A model generated the notes under the pieces. That model did no database searches, was not told the origin of the DNA, and saw only the letters and a list, made by a program, of their open reading frames with translations. 64,000 bases of DNA, taken from assembly GCA_963585895.1 (NCBI GenBank), contig CAUZXS010002445.1, positions 108,687-172,686 of the forward strand. Direction: 5' to 3'. Source of the stretch: Sepioteuthis lessoniana. Taxonomy: Eukaryota > Mollusca > Cephalopoda > Myopsida > Loliginidae. Positions 10,882 through 21,243 of this stretch are shown piece by piece. The position numbers and the translations under genes are program-made. Each line of letters starts with the position of its first letter. Within the stretch, counting starts at the first letter, position 1.

Positions 10882-11496
10882 CAGGTTCCAAAATAAAGGG
10901 TGTATCAACCCCCATGCATATACTGAAGCCAAGTCGAAATCATCATAAAGATTCAATCTCGAAACTTTTTGATCACACCTCATAAATGCAATTATACAAT
11001 TCATCTGAGGAACAAAAGCGGAATTGTGCTGTAGTGGCTAACGTGCTTGACTGCGATATTGTAGATAGCAAGTTCGAACTCCAGTCGCGCTATTACGTTC
11101 ACTTTCCAACTAATACTCTTTGGAAAAGCATGAACTCTTATTCCTCCAGTTATAGGTTAAATAGTATCACTACTGTTCTTTTACAAAGATGGCTTTGGTA
11201 TTAAATAACCCATGAAAGTTGATATGCCATTAAACAAAGAAACCAAATCAAAACCAAACTTAAAGCAGGATTATTTGTTTCTGGTGCCAGAAAGATGCTA
11301 TTAAACTAGACTATCCGTTAATCAGTTGGGTCCCCGTTGTAACGGTCGTCCGTTATGATATCGATGCTTCTGTTTAAGTAGCAGTGAAATGTTCTAATTA
11401 GTATTTCATAGTTAACTCTGTTTTATCGAAAATTTAGTTGATTAAGAACAGATCACAGGTTCCAAAATAAGGGGTGTATAAAGTCCCATTCATATT
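10882..11496. repeat. Direct repeat pair of about 40 bp
   Basis: CAGGTTCCAAAATAAAGGGT at 10882 recurs as CAGGTTCCAAAATAAGGGGT at 11456, both followed by GTAT and CCCAT-CATAT sequence. The copies flank the family B SINE at 11025, but lie too far from it to be its target-site duplication. Confidence 0.6.
11025..11260 (+). mobile_element. SINE family B, full length
   Basis: tRNA-derived head with A box (TAGTGGCTAACG) and B box (AAGTTCGAACTCC), then CAGTCGCGCTATTACG, a diverged central domain, CTACTGTTCTT and the tail shared with family A (TTAAATAACCCATGAAAG, GATATGCCATTAAAC). Ends AAACAAAGAAACC. Confidence 0.85.
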
Positions 11497-11754
11497 CGGG
11501 AGGAAAGACAAAATCAGAATCGATCTTCTGTATTACGATTTTTTCTTGTCAATAAATTTACACAGACAAACAGGCAGACTGATCAGCGTAGATTTATCGG
11601 GATATTTACGGAAATAACAAACACCATTAATTTCTGAATGAAAATGTTTACCCTAATTCTCTGACCCACTGGATAATATCTCCATTGGATTCAGTTGAGT
11701 GTCATACCCAAGACAATTATTTTGAAATGTTTTGGCCTGCTTTTAGATGGCTAA

Positions 11755-11956
11755 ACGAGAACGTTCACTTGGTGTAATGGTTAGCCAACCACAACGAGTT
11801 AGTAAATAATTTGTTCGCTTATATGGTTTCAAGTATACTAATCCATAATAATCCATACACAATTATAAGGTTTGATTTTATTTGTTTAATGTCATATCAA
11901 CCTTCTGTGGATTACCTAATTCCGAAATTCGATACAAATAATTTACACACAGTTAA
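11755..11956. repeat. tRNA-like head scrap and family A tail (minus)
   Basis: 11758-11785 (TTGGTGTAATGGTTAGC) resembles a SINE A box. 11875-11956 is the A tail and body on the minus strand (TTTAATGTCATATCAACC, ACACAGTTAA), cut by the D SINE that follows. Confidence 0.5.
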
Positions 11957-12192
11957 CCGGGCTAATGAGTAGTGTTTGCCAATGGTCCGGGAGACCGGGG
12001 TTCAATCCTAGGTCGAGTCATTCCAAAGACTCAAAAAATGATACTTGATGCCGCCTTGCTTAACATTCAGCATTGTAAAGTGGAGCAATCCAGGGAATGT
12101 AGTAGCACTCTCTCTTACACCTCGGTGTTGGAAGCTATTGAAAAAGGAGCATTCGGGTCACCCTCGAGTAAGGTCGCCAAATTTACTTATAT
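11957..12192 (+). mobile_element. SINE family D, inserted in A
   Basis: Head with GTTTGCCAATGG and B box GGGGTTCAATCC, CCAAAGACTCAAAAAATG, TTGCTTAACATTCAGCATT, and tail ACCCTCGAGTAAGGTCGCC. The A body (ACAGTTAA / TATGGTTTCAAGTG) resumes on either side. Confidence 0.8.
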
Positions 12193-12420
12193 GGTTTCAA
12201 GTGCTCCTATCTAATAATTTTCAAACATCTATTTTACCATCTAACAGGTTTTTCCAAACAGTTTCGACATGAACCTGGGAGTAATAGCATTGGAGGGGTA
12301 TCTACACTCTAGCCTCATTACAGGATGAAGTTTAGTTTCAAACCCAGTACAACCCCTTTATTTTGTGGGGGAAGTCTTATTCCTCTATAGAGGATTGGGT
12401 TAGCCTATTCAAATCCCAAT
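12193..12420 (-). repeat. Family A remnant
   Basis: TGGTTTCAAGTG body sequence, then a degraded core (AACCTGGGAGTAATAGCATT, GAGGGGTAT). Strongly diverged. Confidence 0.45.
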
Positions 12421-12439
12421 CGACAGCTGTACAATTGTA

Positions 12440-12685
12440 TTATTTCAAGTGTCCTCCATCATCATCATTATAATAATTTTTTTTTCACTGGAGTCTGAGT
12501 GACAGCAAGTCTCCTCGACTCTTCTTAGTATTCTGGCCGTTCTCAACAATGCTGTCGTTTGGATGGTCTTCACTCGTCCGCCAACTTCCAAGTCCTCTAG
12601 TCCCTTTAGCAATCCTTTTGTTACTGTTCCAAACGCACCAATTACAATTGGTATAATTGTCTGCTGCTGCTGATTATTATTCAAT
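12440..12685 (-). mobile_element. LINE-X C-terminal end
   Basis: The minus strand encodes TIIPIVIGAFGTVTKGL, then ARILRRVEETCCHSDSSEK, the last part of the reverse transcriptase polyprotein of a LINE also present at 13000 and 51464. The protein end is followed by an ATT/ATG-rich simple tail (IIIMMMM in translation). Truncated upstream where a D SINE begins. The clade is not certain. Confidence 0.72.
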
Positions 12686-12692
12686 ACAAAAA

Positions 12693-12955
12693 AAAGTTGG
12701 CGGGCGTAGTCGAGGGCGACCAGAAGGCTCCCTTTTTTTCAATAGCTTCTACACCGAGGTGTAGGAAAGCGCACAACTCGTTTTCCTGAAGTGCTCCATT
12801 TTACCCTTGATACGTAATTTATATTGCTGAGTGTTAAGCAAGGAGGTATCAAGTACCATTTTTAAAGTCTTTGGTATGACGCGATCTGGGATTGAACCAA
12901 GGTCTACCGGACCATTGGCGAACACTGTACCCACTATGCCAATGAGACGGTCTTT
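12693..12955 (-). mobile_element. SINE family D
   Basis: Complete on the minus strand: A box region (TCTCATTGGCATAGTGGG), CGCCAATGGTCC, degraded B box (GGTTCAATCCC), CTTGCTTAACACTCAG, tail GAGGGAGCC..GGTCGCC with small changes. A (TAA)n run follows at 12958-12982. Confidence 0.8.
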
Positions 12956-12982
12956 ATTATAATAATAATAATAATAATACGA

Positions 12983-13285
12983 ACCCATCACCCAATCCCA
13001 GACAAAAGACCAGACCTAGAGAAAAGAGACAAGTACTAGGATCGAGCCTGTGAACAAAAAAAAAAAAAGCTGTGGAATCTGAGAGCGACCATGATACTAA
13101 TTGTATTTGGCGTTTGAAACGGTCCCAAAAGGCTTAGAATGTGGTCTGGAAGAGTTGGAAATCGAAGAACGTTCCGAGATCATTCAAACTACAGCATAAC
13201 TGAGATCGACCAAATACTGAGAAGAGTTCTGGAGAACTGAGGAGACTTGTTGTCACTCAGATTCCATTGAAAGACCATCAGCTCA
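12983..13285 (+). mobile_element. LINE-X C-terminal fragment
   Basis: Nucleotide match to the region encoding the end of LINE-X (13060-13230: GCTGTGGAAT, CATACTAAT, AACGGTCCCAAAAGG, AGAACTGAGGAGACTTGTTG, CACTCAGATTCC), opposite in orientation to 12440. Frame is lost. Two oppositely oriented LINE-X ends thus flank the D SINE. Confidence 0.65.
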
Positions 13286-13329
13286 TGCTGGTGTGAAAAA
13301 ATCACAAGGAGTAATAAAATAATTTGTAT

Positions 13330-13742
13330 ATTTCAAATAATTCAGTTTTGTATCAGAACACAGTTTAATTGTCAAAAATATTTCTATTTCAAGCTATTCA
13401 GTTTAGTTAAACAGTTTTAATCAAACAATTCAGTTTAGTATATGTATAGTTTTTATCAAAACAGTTCTATTTCAAACAATTCAGTTTAGCATAAGTACGC
13501 AGTTTAGTTCTATTTGACCCATAAATCGGACCCTATCAGGTGCTACCCCTCCAGGCTATAGTGGACCTGGGAGCTATGGCAATGAAGCGGTACTCCGCAT
13601 TCCCTAAAGCTCCAGCATTACTGGAACCTAACCATCATATTGTTTAGTGTCATATACAGGACAATCGTTGGGGTGGGTGGGTGTGTTCTTATCCCTCTGC
13701 AGAGATGTAATCGGTGTATTCTACGGCCCCAGCTGACTGAGC
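13330..13742 (-). mobile_element. Family A element
   Basis: On the minus strand: head (GTAGAATACACCGATTAC), C-rich core, then a body of ACTGAATTGTTTGAAATAG-type units. The tail is truncated at the 13330 side. Confidence 0.72.
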
Positions 13743-13799
13743 AAGCGTTTTGTTGATAACATTCTTAAATGAGTCTCAGTTTTTTTTTTTTTTTTTTTT

Positions 13800-14318
13800 T
13801 AGTACGGTGAAATGGTTTCAAGTTATTGCTATATAATTGTCATAATTCAATATCAATAATTTGTTTGTACACAGTTTGTTCTATTTGACCCATACATAGG
13901 GCCCTATCAAGTGCTACCAGTCCAGGTCAAAGTGGACCGGGAAGCGATGGCAATGAAGTGGTACTCAACATTCCCCAAATCTTCAAGGCTGGAACCTCGC
14001 CATGAAATTGTTTAATATCATATCCAGAACACTCGTTGCCGGAGGAGGGTTCTTACCCCCGCCTCTGCAGAGATGCAGTCGGTGTTTTCTTTAGCCTCAG
14101 CCGACAGGGCTGTTTGTACAGTATCAAGTATTCTTATCTAATACAAATAATTTGCATACATTACATGGTTTTAAACATTCTTTTCGACATTTGACCTGTA
14201 AATGGGACCTTAACAGGAACTCACAGCGGCTAAGAGTGAACCTGGGAGTAATGGCAAACGAATAGGTATTTCACACTGCCTACAACTCCAGTGCTGGTAC
14301 CTCACCGAGTGCAATCTT
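13800..14318 (-). repeat. Two family A pieces
   Basis: 13800-14112 is a head-core-body copy ending at CCGACAGGGCTG. 14120-14318 is a second, more diverged core and body. A 17-base poly-T (13780-13799) separates the first from the A copy before it. Confidence 0.65.
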
Positions 14319-14319
14319 A

Positions 14320-14515
14320 ATATATATTTAATCCCTCCGTTACGGGCAGATGTGACCCAAGGTCAATTTTTAAGCAGAGAACAACTTGTTTGAATTCAGA
14401 GTGTTCCTTCTCCTAGGCCAGGTGCTCTGTCTAGTCTGTACTACTATAGCTGGAAAGAGAATAGTTGGATTCATGCCTTTCTCAAAGGTGTTAATGCTAT
14501 GTGTACAGCTTTAGA
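14320..14515 (-). mobile_element. SINE family C, 3-prime two thirds
   Basis: On plus it reads as reverse C: CCCTCCGTTACGGGCAG, CAAGGTCAATTTTTAAGC, GAATTCAGAGTGTTCC, CTGGAAAGAGAATAG, TTCATGCCTTTCTCAAAGG. The tRNA-like head is missing. Confidence 0.7.
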
Positions 14516-14544
14516 ACTGTGGAAATTTCAATTTAACTTTTAAG

Positions 14545-14650
14545 CATTGAAAAGTTGTTGGTTGATCGATTTTACGGCATGTCATCTGTTGTTTGGTTAT
14601 TTAATACCAAAGTCAGATTTTTGTTGGCAATTATATAGTCTCAAGTAACT
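14545..14650 (-). repeat. Family A tail
   Basis: GTTGGTTGATCGATTTTACG, then GTCATCTGTTG..TTATTTAATACCAAA: the A 3-prime end on the minus strand. Confidence 0.6.
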
Positions 14651-14904
14651 AATGATGAGTCATTCATAAACAGATGCCCATGCTGCAGATCTCCCCTTTT
14701 CACGATATCGATGTTGTCCAAAGGAAATATTAGTCACAGTAGAGACTCTGAGAACAAAGTTGAACGCAACGTCATATTCTCAACGTTTGGTTTTATTAAT
14801 CCGCCGCATTAACTCATTCTGACACGATGACAAGGGAATGCTGAAAAGTCCACGGCCTGACCAAGAAGGAAATGATCTAGACTCATGAAACCTATACTGA
14901 GAGC
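14651..14904. other. No recognised feature
   Basis: Unique-looking sequence between repeats. Confidence 0.35.
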
Positions 14905-15130
14905 AGCGTGTGGCGTAACGGTTATTGTCGTAGGAAATGGGTTCGTCGATCCAAGTTCAAATTCTGGTCAGGACTGCGTTTAATCGTGTGTTCATGCTTT
15001 TGGAAACAGAATACATTGATTTCTTCTCTCCTATTATCTCAGCTATGGGTAACCAATAGGGCAAAATGGTTCGTGCAACCGATCTATGAGAAGGAGAAAT
15101 TTGAAATCAAACCACCAACTATCATGGCAG
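14905..15130 (+). mobile_element. SINE family C
   Basis: A box TGGCGTAACGG, GTCGTAGGAAATGG, B box AAGTTCAAATTCTGG, central domain (CTTTTGGAAAC ... AGCTATGGGTAACCAATAGG), and the first part of the C tail. Confidence 0.72.
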
Positions 15131-15137
15131 GGTATGT

Positions 15138-15600
15138 ACTTACCCAACCCTCCCCTACGCACAGGAAGTCTCAAACGACCCCTTTTAAAGGGGAGTACAG
15201 CTGGTTAGTATTCGCCAATGGCCCGGGAGATCGGGGTTCAATCCTAGGTCGAATCATACCAAAGACTAAAAAAAATGGTACTTGATGCCTACTTTCTTAA
15301 CACTCAACATTATAAGGTATGGATCAAGGGTAAAATGAAGCAATCCAGGGAAAGGATTTGCGCTCTCCTCTACACCTTGGTGTAGTGGCTATTGAAAAGG
15401 GAGCCTTCGGGTCACCCTCGACTAAGGTCGCCAACTTTACTTTACAGCTGGTTTGATTTCAGTGATTTCCTTCTCCCAGACTTGTTCTCTCACCAAGACT
15501 AAAGAACTCAGCCTGATAAACTATTCATCCATTCATAGAAGATGGATGGATTCATGCCTTTCTCAAGAGCTTTAGCGCGAAATGAAATAGATTCATTTCG
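15138..15600 (-). mobile_element. SINE family C, split by a D insertion
   Basis: Reverse C tail at 15138-15206, then the rest of C at 15454-15600 (TTTGATTTCAGTGATTTCC, TTCATGCCTTTCTCAAG). The interruption is the D SINE. The C copies at 14905 and here are convergent. Confidence 0.7.
15207..15442 (+). mobile_element. SINE family D, full length with TSD
   Basis: Bounded by a perfect 11-bp target-site duplication, TACAGCTGGTT, at 15196-15206 and 15443-15453, which sets the element length at 236 bp. Head with TTCGCCAATGGCCCGG and B box GGGGTTCAATCC, body CCAAAGACTAAAAAAAATGG, tail GGAGCCTTCGGGTCACCC, GGTCGCCAACTTTAC. Perfect TSDs support LINE-mediated retroposition. Confidence 0.92.
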
Positions 15601-15609
15601 GATTTGTAC

Positions 15610-16165
15610 GTTGGTTGCCGACCCCAACGATGAATGAACCCCCCCCCCCCGACAACGAATTTCCTGGATATGATACTAAACAATCTGATGGTGAGGCTCC
15701 AGTAATGCTGGAGCTTTGAGAAATGCAGAGCACTCCTTCATTGCGATTGCTCCCATGCCCACTCTGGCCCCGGAGTGGTTGCACCGGATAGGGTCCTATC
15801 TATGGGTCGAATAGAACTGTTTGACATTTAAACTGAGGGCAAACAAATAGCTCGTGTTAAATTGAATTGTCTTTAATTGGAATCATTTTGAGATGAGGCT
15901 TCTTAATCTGAGAATTAATTTTTTTATTTATTGCAGACTTTTTGATGTTTAATTGAATTGTTAGTGATTCAAACAATACATGGAACTATTGCACTTAATT
16001 GACTTATGCTAAATGGAATTGTTAGAAATAGAACTGTTTGATCGTTTAACTGTGTGTATCTATGAAATGTGTTTACAAATCATAAATTTGATATATAAAA
16101 ACAAGATTTGGCATTAAATAACCCACAGAAGTTGATATGTCATAAAACCAAACCAAACCAATCTG
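15610..16165 (+). mobile_element. Family A element
   Basis: Degraded head, core from 15650 (TTTCCTGGATATGATACTAA), body, and tail GATTTGGCATTAAATAACCC, GATATGTCATAAAACC, ending CCAAACCAAACC. A 65-bp foreign piece (15879-15943), shared in part with 27864, interrupts the body. Confidence 0.75.
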
Positions 16166-16193
16166 GTTGTCGAATTCATTTCTTACAATGATA
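16166..16193 (-). mobile_element. Old SINE C head, left half
   Basis: GGTTGTCGAATTCATTTC with TTACAATGATA matches the reverse of a C head. It continues at 16493-16515 (ACCGTTACGCCACGAGAGCC) after the inserted hybrid SINE. Confidence 0.6.
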
Positions 16194-16485
16194 CTATTTA
16201 CCAACCCCTCCGCTCGGGCAGGATATGACACAAGGTCAATTTTTAAGCGGAGTTTAACAGGTTTGAATTCAGAGTTTTCCTTCTCCTAGACTAGTTGCCT
16301 CACCAAGGCTGAAGAACCTAGTCCGTCCTACTATTTACCCATAGCTGGAGGGAGAATAAGGGGGTTCATACCTTTCCCAAGGGTATTTGCCCGAAAGTGA
16401 ACGTAATAGCGCGACTGGAGTACGAACTCGCGTACTACGATTCCGCAGTGCATCGCTTTAACCATTACACCACGAGGACACCCCC
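16194..16485 (-). mobile_element. Hybrid SINE: family B head joined to C tail
   Basis: Minus strand: the B head (GGTGTAATGG A box, GAGTTCGTACTCC B box, CAGTCGCGCTATTACG) and B-type CACTTTCGGGCAAATACCC, then the shared central domain, then the C-specific tail (GAAAACTCTGAATTCAAACC, AAATTGACCTTGTGTC, GAGCGGAGGGGTTGG). The TSD CAATGATA lies at 16186-16193 and 16485-16492. The switch falls in the domain that B and C share, so template switching is likely. Confidence 0.8.
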
Positions 16486-16515
16486 AATGATAACCGTTAC
16501 GCCACGAGAGCCTAA

Positions 16516-17799
16516 ATATGTAGGATAGTATATAAGTTTCGTGGTTCTAGATACTTTCGTTCTTAGTCGGACCGAGAACTTTGCAGCATTCTCTTCGTAA
16601 TCCCGCAAGCGAAAATGATATGAACTGTTGAATAGATCTGTTAAAATGAGTTTAAATAAATAACCGACTGCAAATATCTTGAATTCTAACCTTCTGCGGC
16701 ATTTCGTTCGGAGACATTTTTCATTCAATCGTTTCTGTCAGTGTTAAACCAAAATAACGCTATTTTTCTGTCATTGCTGCGAGGCGGTGAACAATAATTT
16801 TGAGCGAATTGCCTCCCTTGGACCATTTAATCAATTCAAACTACGGCTAAACTATAGCCTCGGAGAAAACGCAACGATCGCTGCTGCTGCTTTTATTTAA
16901 AAGCACGCGTTCGTAACTTAACGTTTTTCTAATCTTAGGACATAAATTTCTGTTAATAGACAAAGACAACAACTACTATCTATTTATCTATCTATCTATC
17001 TGGCACTAAACACAAGTTGGCGAGACTTGGAAGATTGTAGATTTATTGTGTGTAATGGGATTTTTTGTTGATTTTTTTTAAACACATATTTTGGCAGTAT
17101 TAAAGTTAGTGAAAAAGTACAGGAAATTTTTTTTTTAAGTAGCAGAAAAGCAACAAAATGAGTTTTCTACACTAAGTTCCATTCAATTCTTCAAACACGC
17201 ACATATTATGGGGTCCTCACGCAGAGCAATGTTTATCAAAATAGACTATTGAATCTCACTGGGTGTTTCATACTTCTAGCCTTTTGTTACAGCTAAACCT
17301 GTGTGTATACACGAGGGTCTGCTGAACAAAAGTGACTATTTTATTTTCAATAGACATCCTTGTGCTTCACACACTTTTCAATCAGTGTTGCAGTGCTTGG
17401 ATCCACTTGGTGAAGAAGTCATTAATAGTAGGAATGAGGTCATCATATGAACTTTTCAACACATCAATCTTATTTACACTTTATCTAATTCCTATATATA
17501 GACAACCTGTGAATTTGTTGGTTTCCCGTTGTAACGGTGGTCTTGTGAAGGATTCTAATTAGAATGTTATTGTTATTTTCGTTATATTGAGAATTTGAAT
17601 GATTAAAAAAACACGATGTGTTGCGCAAATGCAGACCCTGTAATATTATTAACTTGTCAATTGGTCTGGAAATGGTTTTATTCTCTTAGAGCATTGTAAG
17701 TATATTACGCTAATGAAAAAAAATCTCTCGATGGTGTGTCATTTTTATTGATATCGTATAACCCTCCCCCACATATAAATGTGCATTTTAGTAATAATT
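16516..17799. other. No recognised gene
   Basis: Contains GGTCGGACCGAGAACTTT-like sequence near 16565, which recurs near 40630, a short TCTA microsatellite near 16980-17000 and a possible family E scrap near 17248-17300. Otherwise AT-rich and featureless. Confidence 0.4.
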
Positions 17800-18028
17800 G
17801 TCAGTGTTTGCCAATGGTCCGGAAGACCTGGGTTTAATTCTAGGTCGAGTCACGCCAAAGACTCAAAAACTGGCACTTAAAGCTTCCTTGCTTAACACTC
17901 AGCATTATAAGGTACGAATCAAGGGTAAGTGGGGCAATCCGGGGAAATGATTGCGCCTTCAGTGCAGTAGCTATTGAAAAGGGAGCCTTCGGGTCACCCT
18001 TGACAATAGTCGGCCAACTTTAGTTATA
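17800..18028 (+). mobile_element. SINE family D
   Basis: GTTTGCCAATGGTCCGG, B box GGGTTTAATTC, CCAAAGACTCAAAAACTGG, CTTGCTTAACACTCAGC, tail GGAGCCTTCGGGTCACCC, GGCCAACTTTAG. A-box part weak. Confidence 0.78.
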
Positions 18029-19460
18029 TATCGTCTAATTGTGAAATCGTTATCTACAATAGTATTTTAGTTATATAACTTTCTATTTCATTTTATGCTT
18101 ATAGAATTATTCGTATTAATTTTTTTGATAACTTTTAGCAGACTTATATTACATGAAAAAAATCTTATTTTTCTAAAACTAAATATTGGATACACTGTAG
18201 AACCGCCCCCTTTAAAAGAAATTAATTTTATTTATATCTTAAAGGAAAAACACTGGATTTTTTACGCACACGTATACCTATATATAGCGCGTACATGTTT
18301 ATGTAATAGATTTATTTAATATTTATCAGAAGAAAAATTAAAGATCTATCGAATCAATAAATGACTGATCTTGATCGGCAAATAAACAAATAATCGTTAA
18401 CATTTCATCCTGCTTTTTAGTTGCTGGATTATGAACCATTTGTAACATCTGATTTACACGAGATTTTTATTGATTCTAACCACACAATTCTTTAGAGTGC
18501 ATTATTCAGTCTCGTGATAACGAGAACCGAACACGAGAGTTGCGTTGAATAAGACGCTTTTTTTTTTTTTTTTTTTTTTGCAGCTTACATAAGTCTAACA
18601 ATGTAATGTATTTCTGTGTTAATTATTGCCTTTTCTTTTCTTTCTTTTTGACTTGGCTTCCTCTCTCTCTTATTTAACGACAAAAACCTAACAAAAAAAA
18701 AAAAAAAAAAATAATTAAATCAAATAATTCAATAAAACACTCTAAATTCTGATGAAAAATATTTCCTCGTGTTGAGAAACGCTGTATTTTTTCTTTCCTT
18801 TTTTTTTTTTTCATTTAAATTTTTTCTTTGTAAGCCATTACAGACCATTTTAAAAATCGTCTGCTATTGATTCTGTTTTGAGATAAGAGCAATATCGACT
18901 CACTGAGATAGTTATCAATAATTATTCTTTTTTTCCCTTTTTCTTTTATCCAATTTCGTTATTACTTCTCATTTGTTTGAATGTAACAAGGAGAATTATA
19001 ACTTTGCTACACCCTTTGGTATTTTCGCGTCGAGCTTTTTAAATGTCATATCTGGATGATTAATAGCAAATATAATCTATTGGCTTTACATCGAATGCCT
19101 TATTATTTGTCTCTTCAAAATTACTATGTTTCAGTTCATAACATTAACTTTATTGGATCATTTTCGTTTACTTATATTAAAACACCGTTTATATTTCCTG
19201 GTACAAATTAAGGTTGTGAATTGGTACTTTTGTTAGTTCGGGGTCCTCATGATAAAATTAAAAAAACAAAAACAAAAAAAAACCCTAATAAATTTGGTTG
19301 CTCTCTATTCACCAGAACTTCATTTAATTAGAGAATTAGTAAAATTTGAATTTGAGTTTCATGGAATGAGATTTGGATTTCTGTCTACTACATAAAAACA
19401 ATGGCAAGATGGTTTCTGGTTTTCCGTCAGCATCAACGGAAAGAAAATCAAAACACAGTC
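18029..19460. other. No recognised feature, very AT-rich
   Basis: Several homopolymer runs (T at 18561-18579, A at 18691-18711, T at 18800-18811). No repeat family or protein recognised. Confidence 0.45.
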
Positions 19461-19462
19461 CT

Positions 19463-19535
19463 ATTTTGGTGCTTAGAATACACTGACTGTATACTCGTTC
19501 AGAGGGGGTTAGACGTTACACAACACGAGGTACCT
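19463..19535 (+). repeat. Family A head scrap
   Basis: TAGAATACACTGACTGTAT, then AGAGGGGGTTAGAC resembles the A head; truncated. Confidence 0.5.
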
Positions 19536-19629
19536 TACCTTAGTCAAAGTATTACTGTATATACGAGTATTTTGACCGAATTGAGAAACCAATTCATTCA
19601 TATTCATTGGCGGGACTTGGTCATTAATG

Positions 19630-20126
19630 TTTTGGTTTGGTTTTATGGTATATCAACTATTGTTGGTAATTTAATACCAAATCCTGTTTTTATATATGTA
19701 TTAGATATATCATTTGAAAATAAATTAGGGAGATACACACAGTTAAATGATCAAACAGTTCTATTTCTAACAAAGTGCAATAGTTCCAAGTATTGTTACG
19801 TACAACTAACAATTCAATTAAACATCAGTAATTTGTTTACGCATAGTTAAATGATCAAACATTTCTATTTCTAACAATTCAATTTAGCATAAGTCATTTG
19901 TTTGAACACAGTTTAAATGTCAAACAGTTTTATTTGATCCATAGATAGGGCCCTATCAGGTGCTACCACTCCGTGACAGAGTGGATTTGGGAGCTATGGA
20001 AATGAAGTAGTACTCCCTTTTCACAAAACTCCTGCATTACTGGAGCCTCACCATCGGCTTGTTTAGTGTCATATCAGGACACTCGTTGGGGGTGGGGGTT
20101 ACCCCAGTGCATATATGCAATCAGTG
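19630..20126 (-). mobile_element. Family A element, split by SINE C
   Basis: Minus-strand tail (GGTTTTATGGTATATCAACT, TTTAATACCAAATCC), body of ATTTCTAACAATTCAATTT-type units, then core. The head region resumes after the C insertion at 20435 (TGCAATCAGTGTATTCAAC). Confidence 0.75.
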
Positions 20127-20418
20127 GAGGTGCCCGTGGTGTAGTCGTTATCGTCGTAGGAAATGGACACGGCGACACGAGTTCAAATCCTGGACGAGAC
20201 TGATTGCATTTCACAAAGCACTAATACCCTTGGGAAAGGTATGAATCCAATTATTCTCCCTCCAGCTATGGGTAAATAGTAGGACAGACTGGGTTCTTCA
20301 GCCTTGGTTAGGCAACTAGTCTAGGAGAAGGAAAACTCTGAATTCAAACCTGTTAAACTCCGCGTAAAAAAATGACCTTGTGTCATATCCTGCCCGAGCG
20401 GAGGGGTTGGTAAATAGT
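20127..20418 (+). mobile_element. SINE family C, full-length reference copy
   Basis: Flanked by a perfect 16-bp target-site duplication ATATATGCAATCAGTG at 20111-20126 and 20419-20434. This fixes the C unit at 292 bp, from GAGGTGCCCGTGGTGTAG to GGGGTTGGTAAATAGT. A box TGGTGTAGTCG, B box GAGTTCAAATCC, central domain ATACCCTTGGGAAAGG ... AGCTATGGGTAAATAG, then the C tail. The intact long TSD suggests a comparatively recent insertion. Confidence 0.95.
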
Positions 20419-20534
20419 ATATATGCAATCAGTGTATTCAACAGTGTATTCAAGCTGATTGGGTTTTCGTTATCAATTACCTCTCAACACAAGGTTCTTT
20501 GCCGGGTTTTGAATAAAGAAATATATGTATGTAC

Positions 20535-20760
20535 CCAACACCATCACGAGCAGGATTTGACCAAATATCAATCTTTAAGCGGAGTTGCTCTTCTCCTAGA
20601 CTGGTTACTTAACCAGCCAAGGCTAAAGAATCCAGGATGTCCTACTATTTACCAATAGCTTGAGAAGGGAGAACGGATAGGTTCGTGTCTTTTCCAAGAG
20701 TATTAGCAGGGAGTTAAACGCAGACTGTCCCGTCCTGAATTTGAACTCGAGAAGCCGAAT
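20535..20760 (-). mobile_element. SINE family C, diverged
   Basis: Reverse C tail (GAGCAGGATTTGACCAAAT, CTTTAAGCGGAG), central domain (CTACTATTTACCAATAGC), and part of the head (CGTCCTGAATTTGAACTCG). The ORF of about 170 codons crossing it on the minus strand is not a gene. Confidence 0.65.
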
Positions 20761-21014
20761 ATATTTTTCGTGGATATGTTTGGTGGTATTTGAAGGGCCT
20801 TGGTTCCATTCATTTTTAATGGACAGATTCCAAACGAATACTTGAAAGACAGACACTGCGAAAAAAAACAAAACAAAGCAAAAAACAAAACAAGTACATA
20901 TAGATTTATCACTTCGAACGTTATCATCAAGAAACATAGACAAGAAACAAAATATTAAAAACTTCACAGGTTTTAAGATAGCCAGAAAATGGAAAGTTAT
21001 ATACTTACAAAGTT

Positions 21015-21145
21015 TGTAGCCCAGTCGGTTAGGGTTGTAGAATACATCAACTGCATCTCTGCCCGGGGGTAAGACCCTGCCCCCAACGAGTGTCCTGATA
21101 TGACACTGAATAATCTGATGGTGAGGCTCCAGTAATGTCAAATGA
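21015..21145 (+). repeat. Family A head and core, truncated
   Basis: CCCAGTCGGTTAGGGTTGTA, GAATACATCAACTGCATC, AACGAGTGTCCTGATATG; stops after CCAGTAATG. Confidence 0.65.
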
Positions 21146-21228
21146 GGATTTGATATTTAACCAAATTACCTCACCTATCATTATAGGTTTGTATGAGTAT
21201 ATATTTCTGTGAGTGTATACATATGTCA

Positions 21229-21243
21229 CTGTGTGTGTGTGTG

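Noticed and set aside
16194-16485. Genuine tRNA genes, from clear A and B boxes here and in other SINEs
   Set aside because: Heads do not fold into complete cloverleafs, recur with SINE bodies and have TSDs.
19401-19850. 149-codon ORF
   Set aside because: Overlaps family A tail and body on the other strand; no recognisable domain.
20623-21141. 172-codon minus-strand ORF
   Set aside because: Runs through SINE C and A sequence and an A-rich stretch; no domain.
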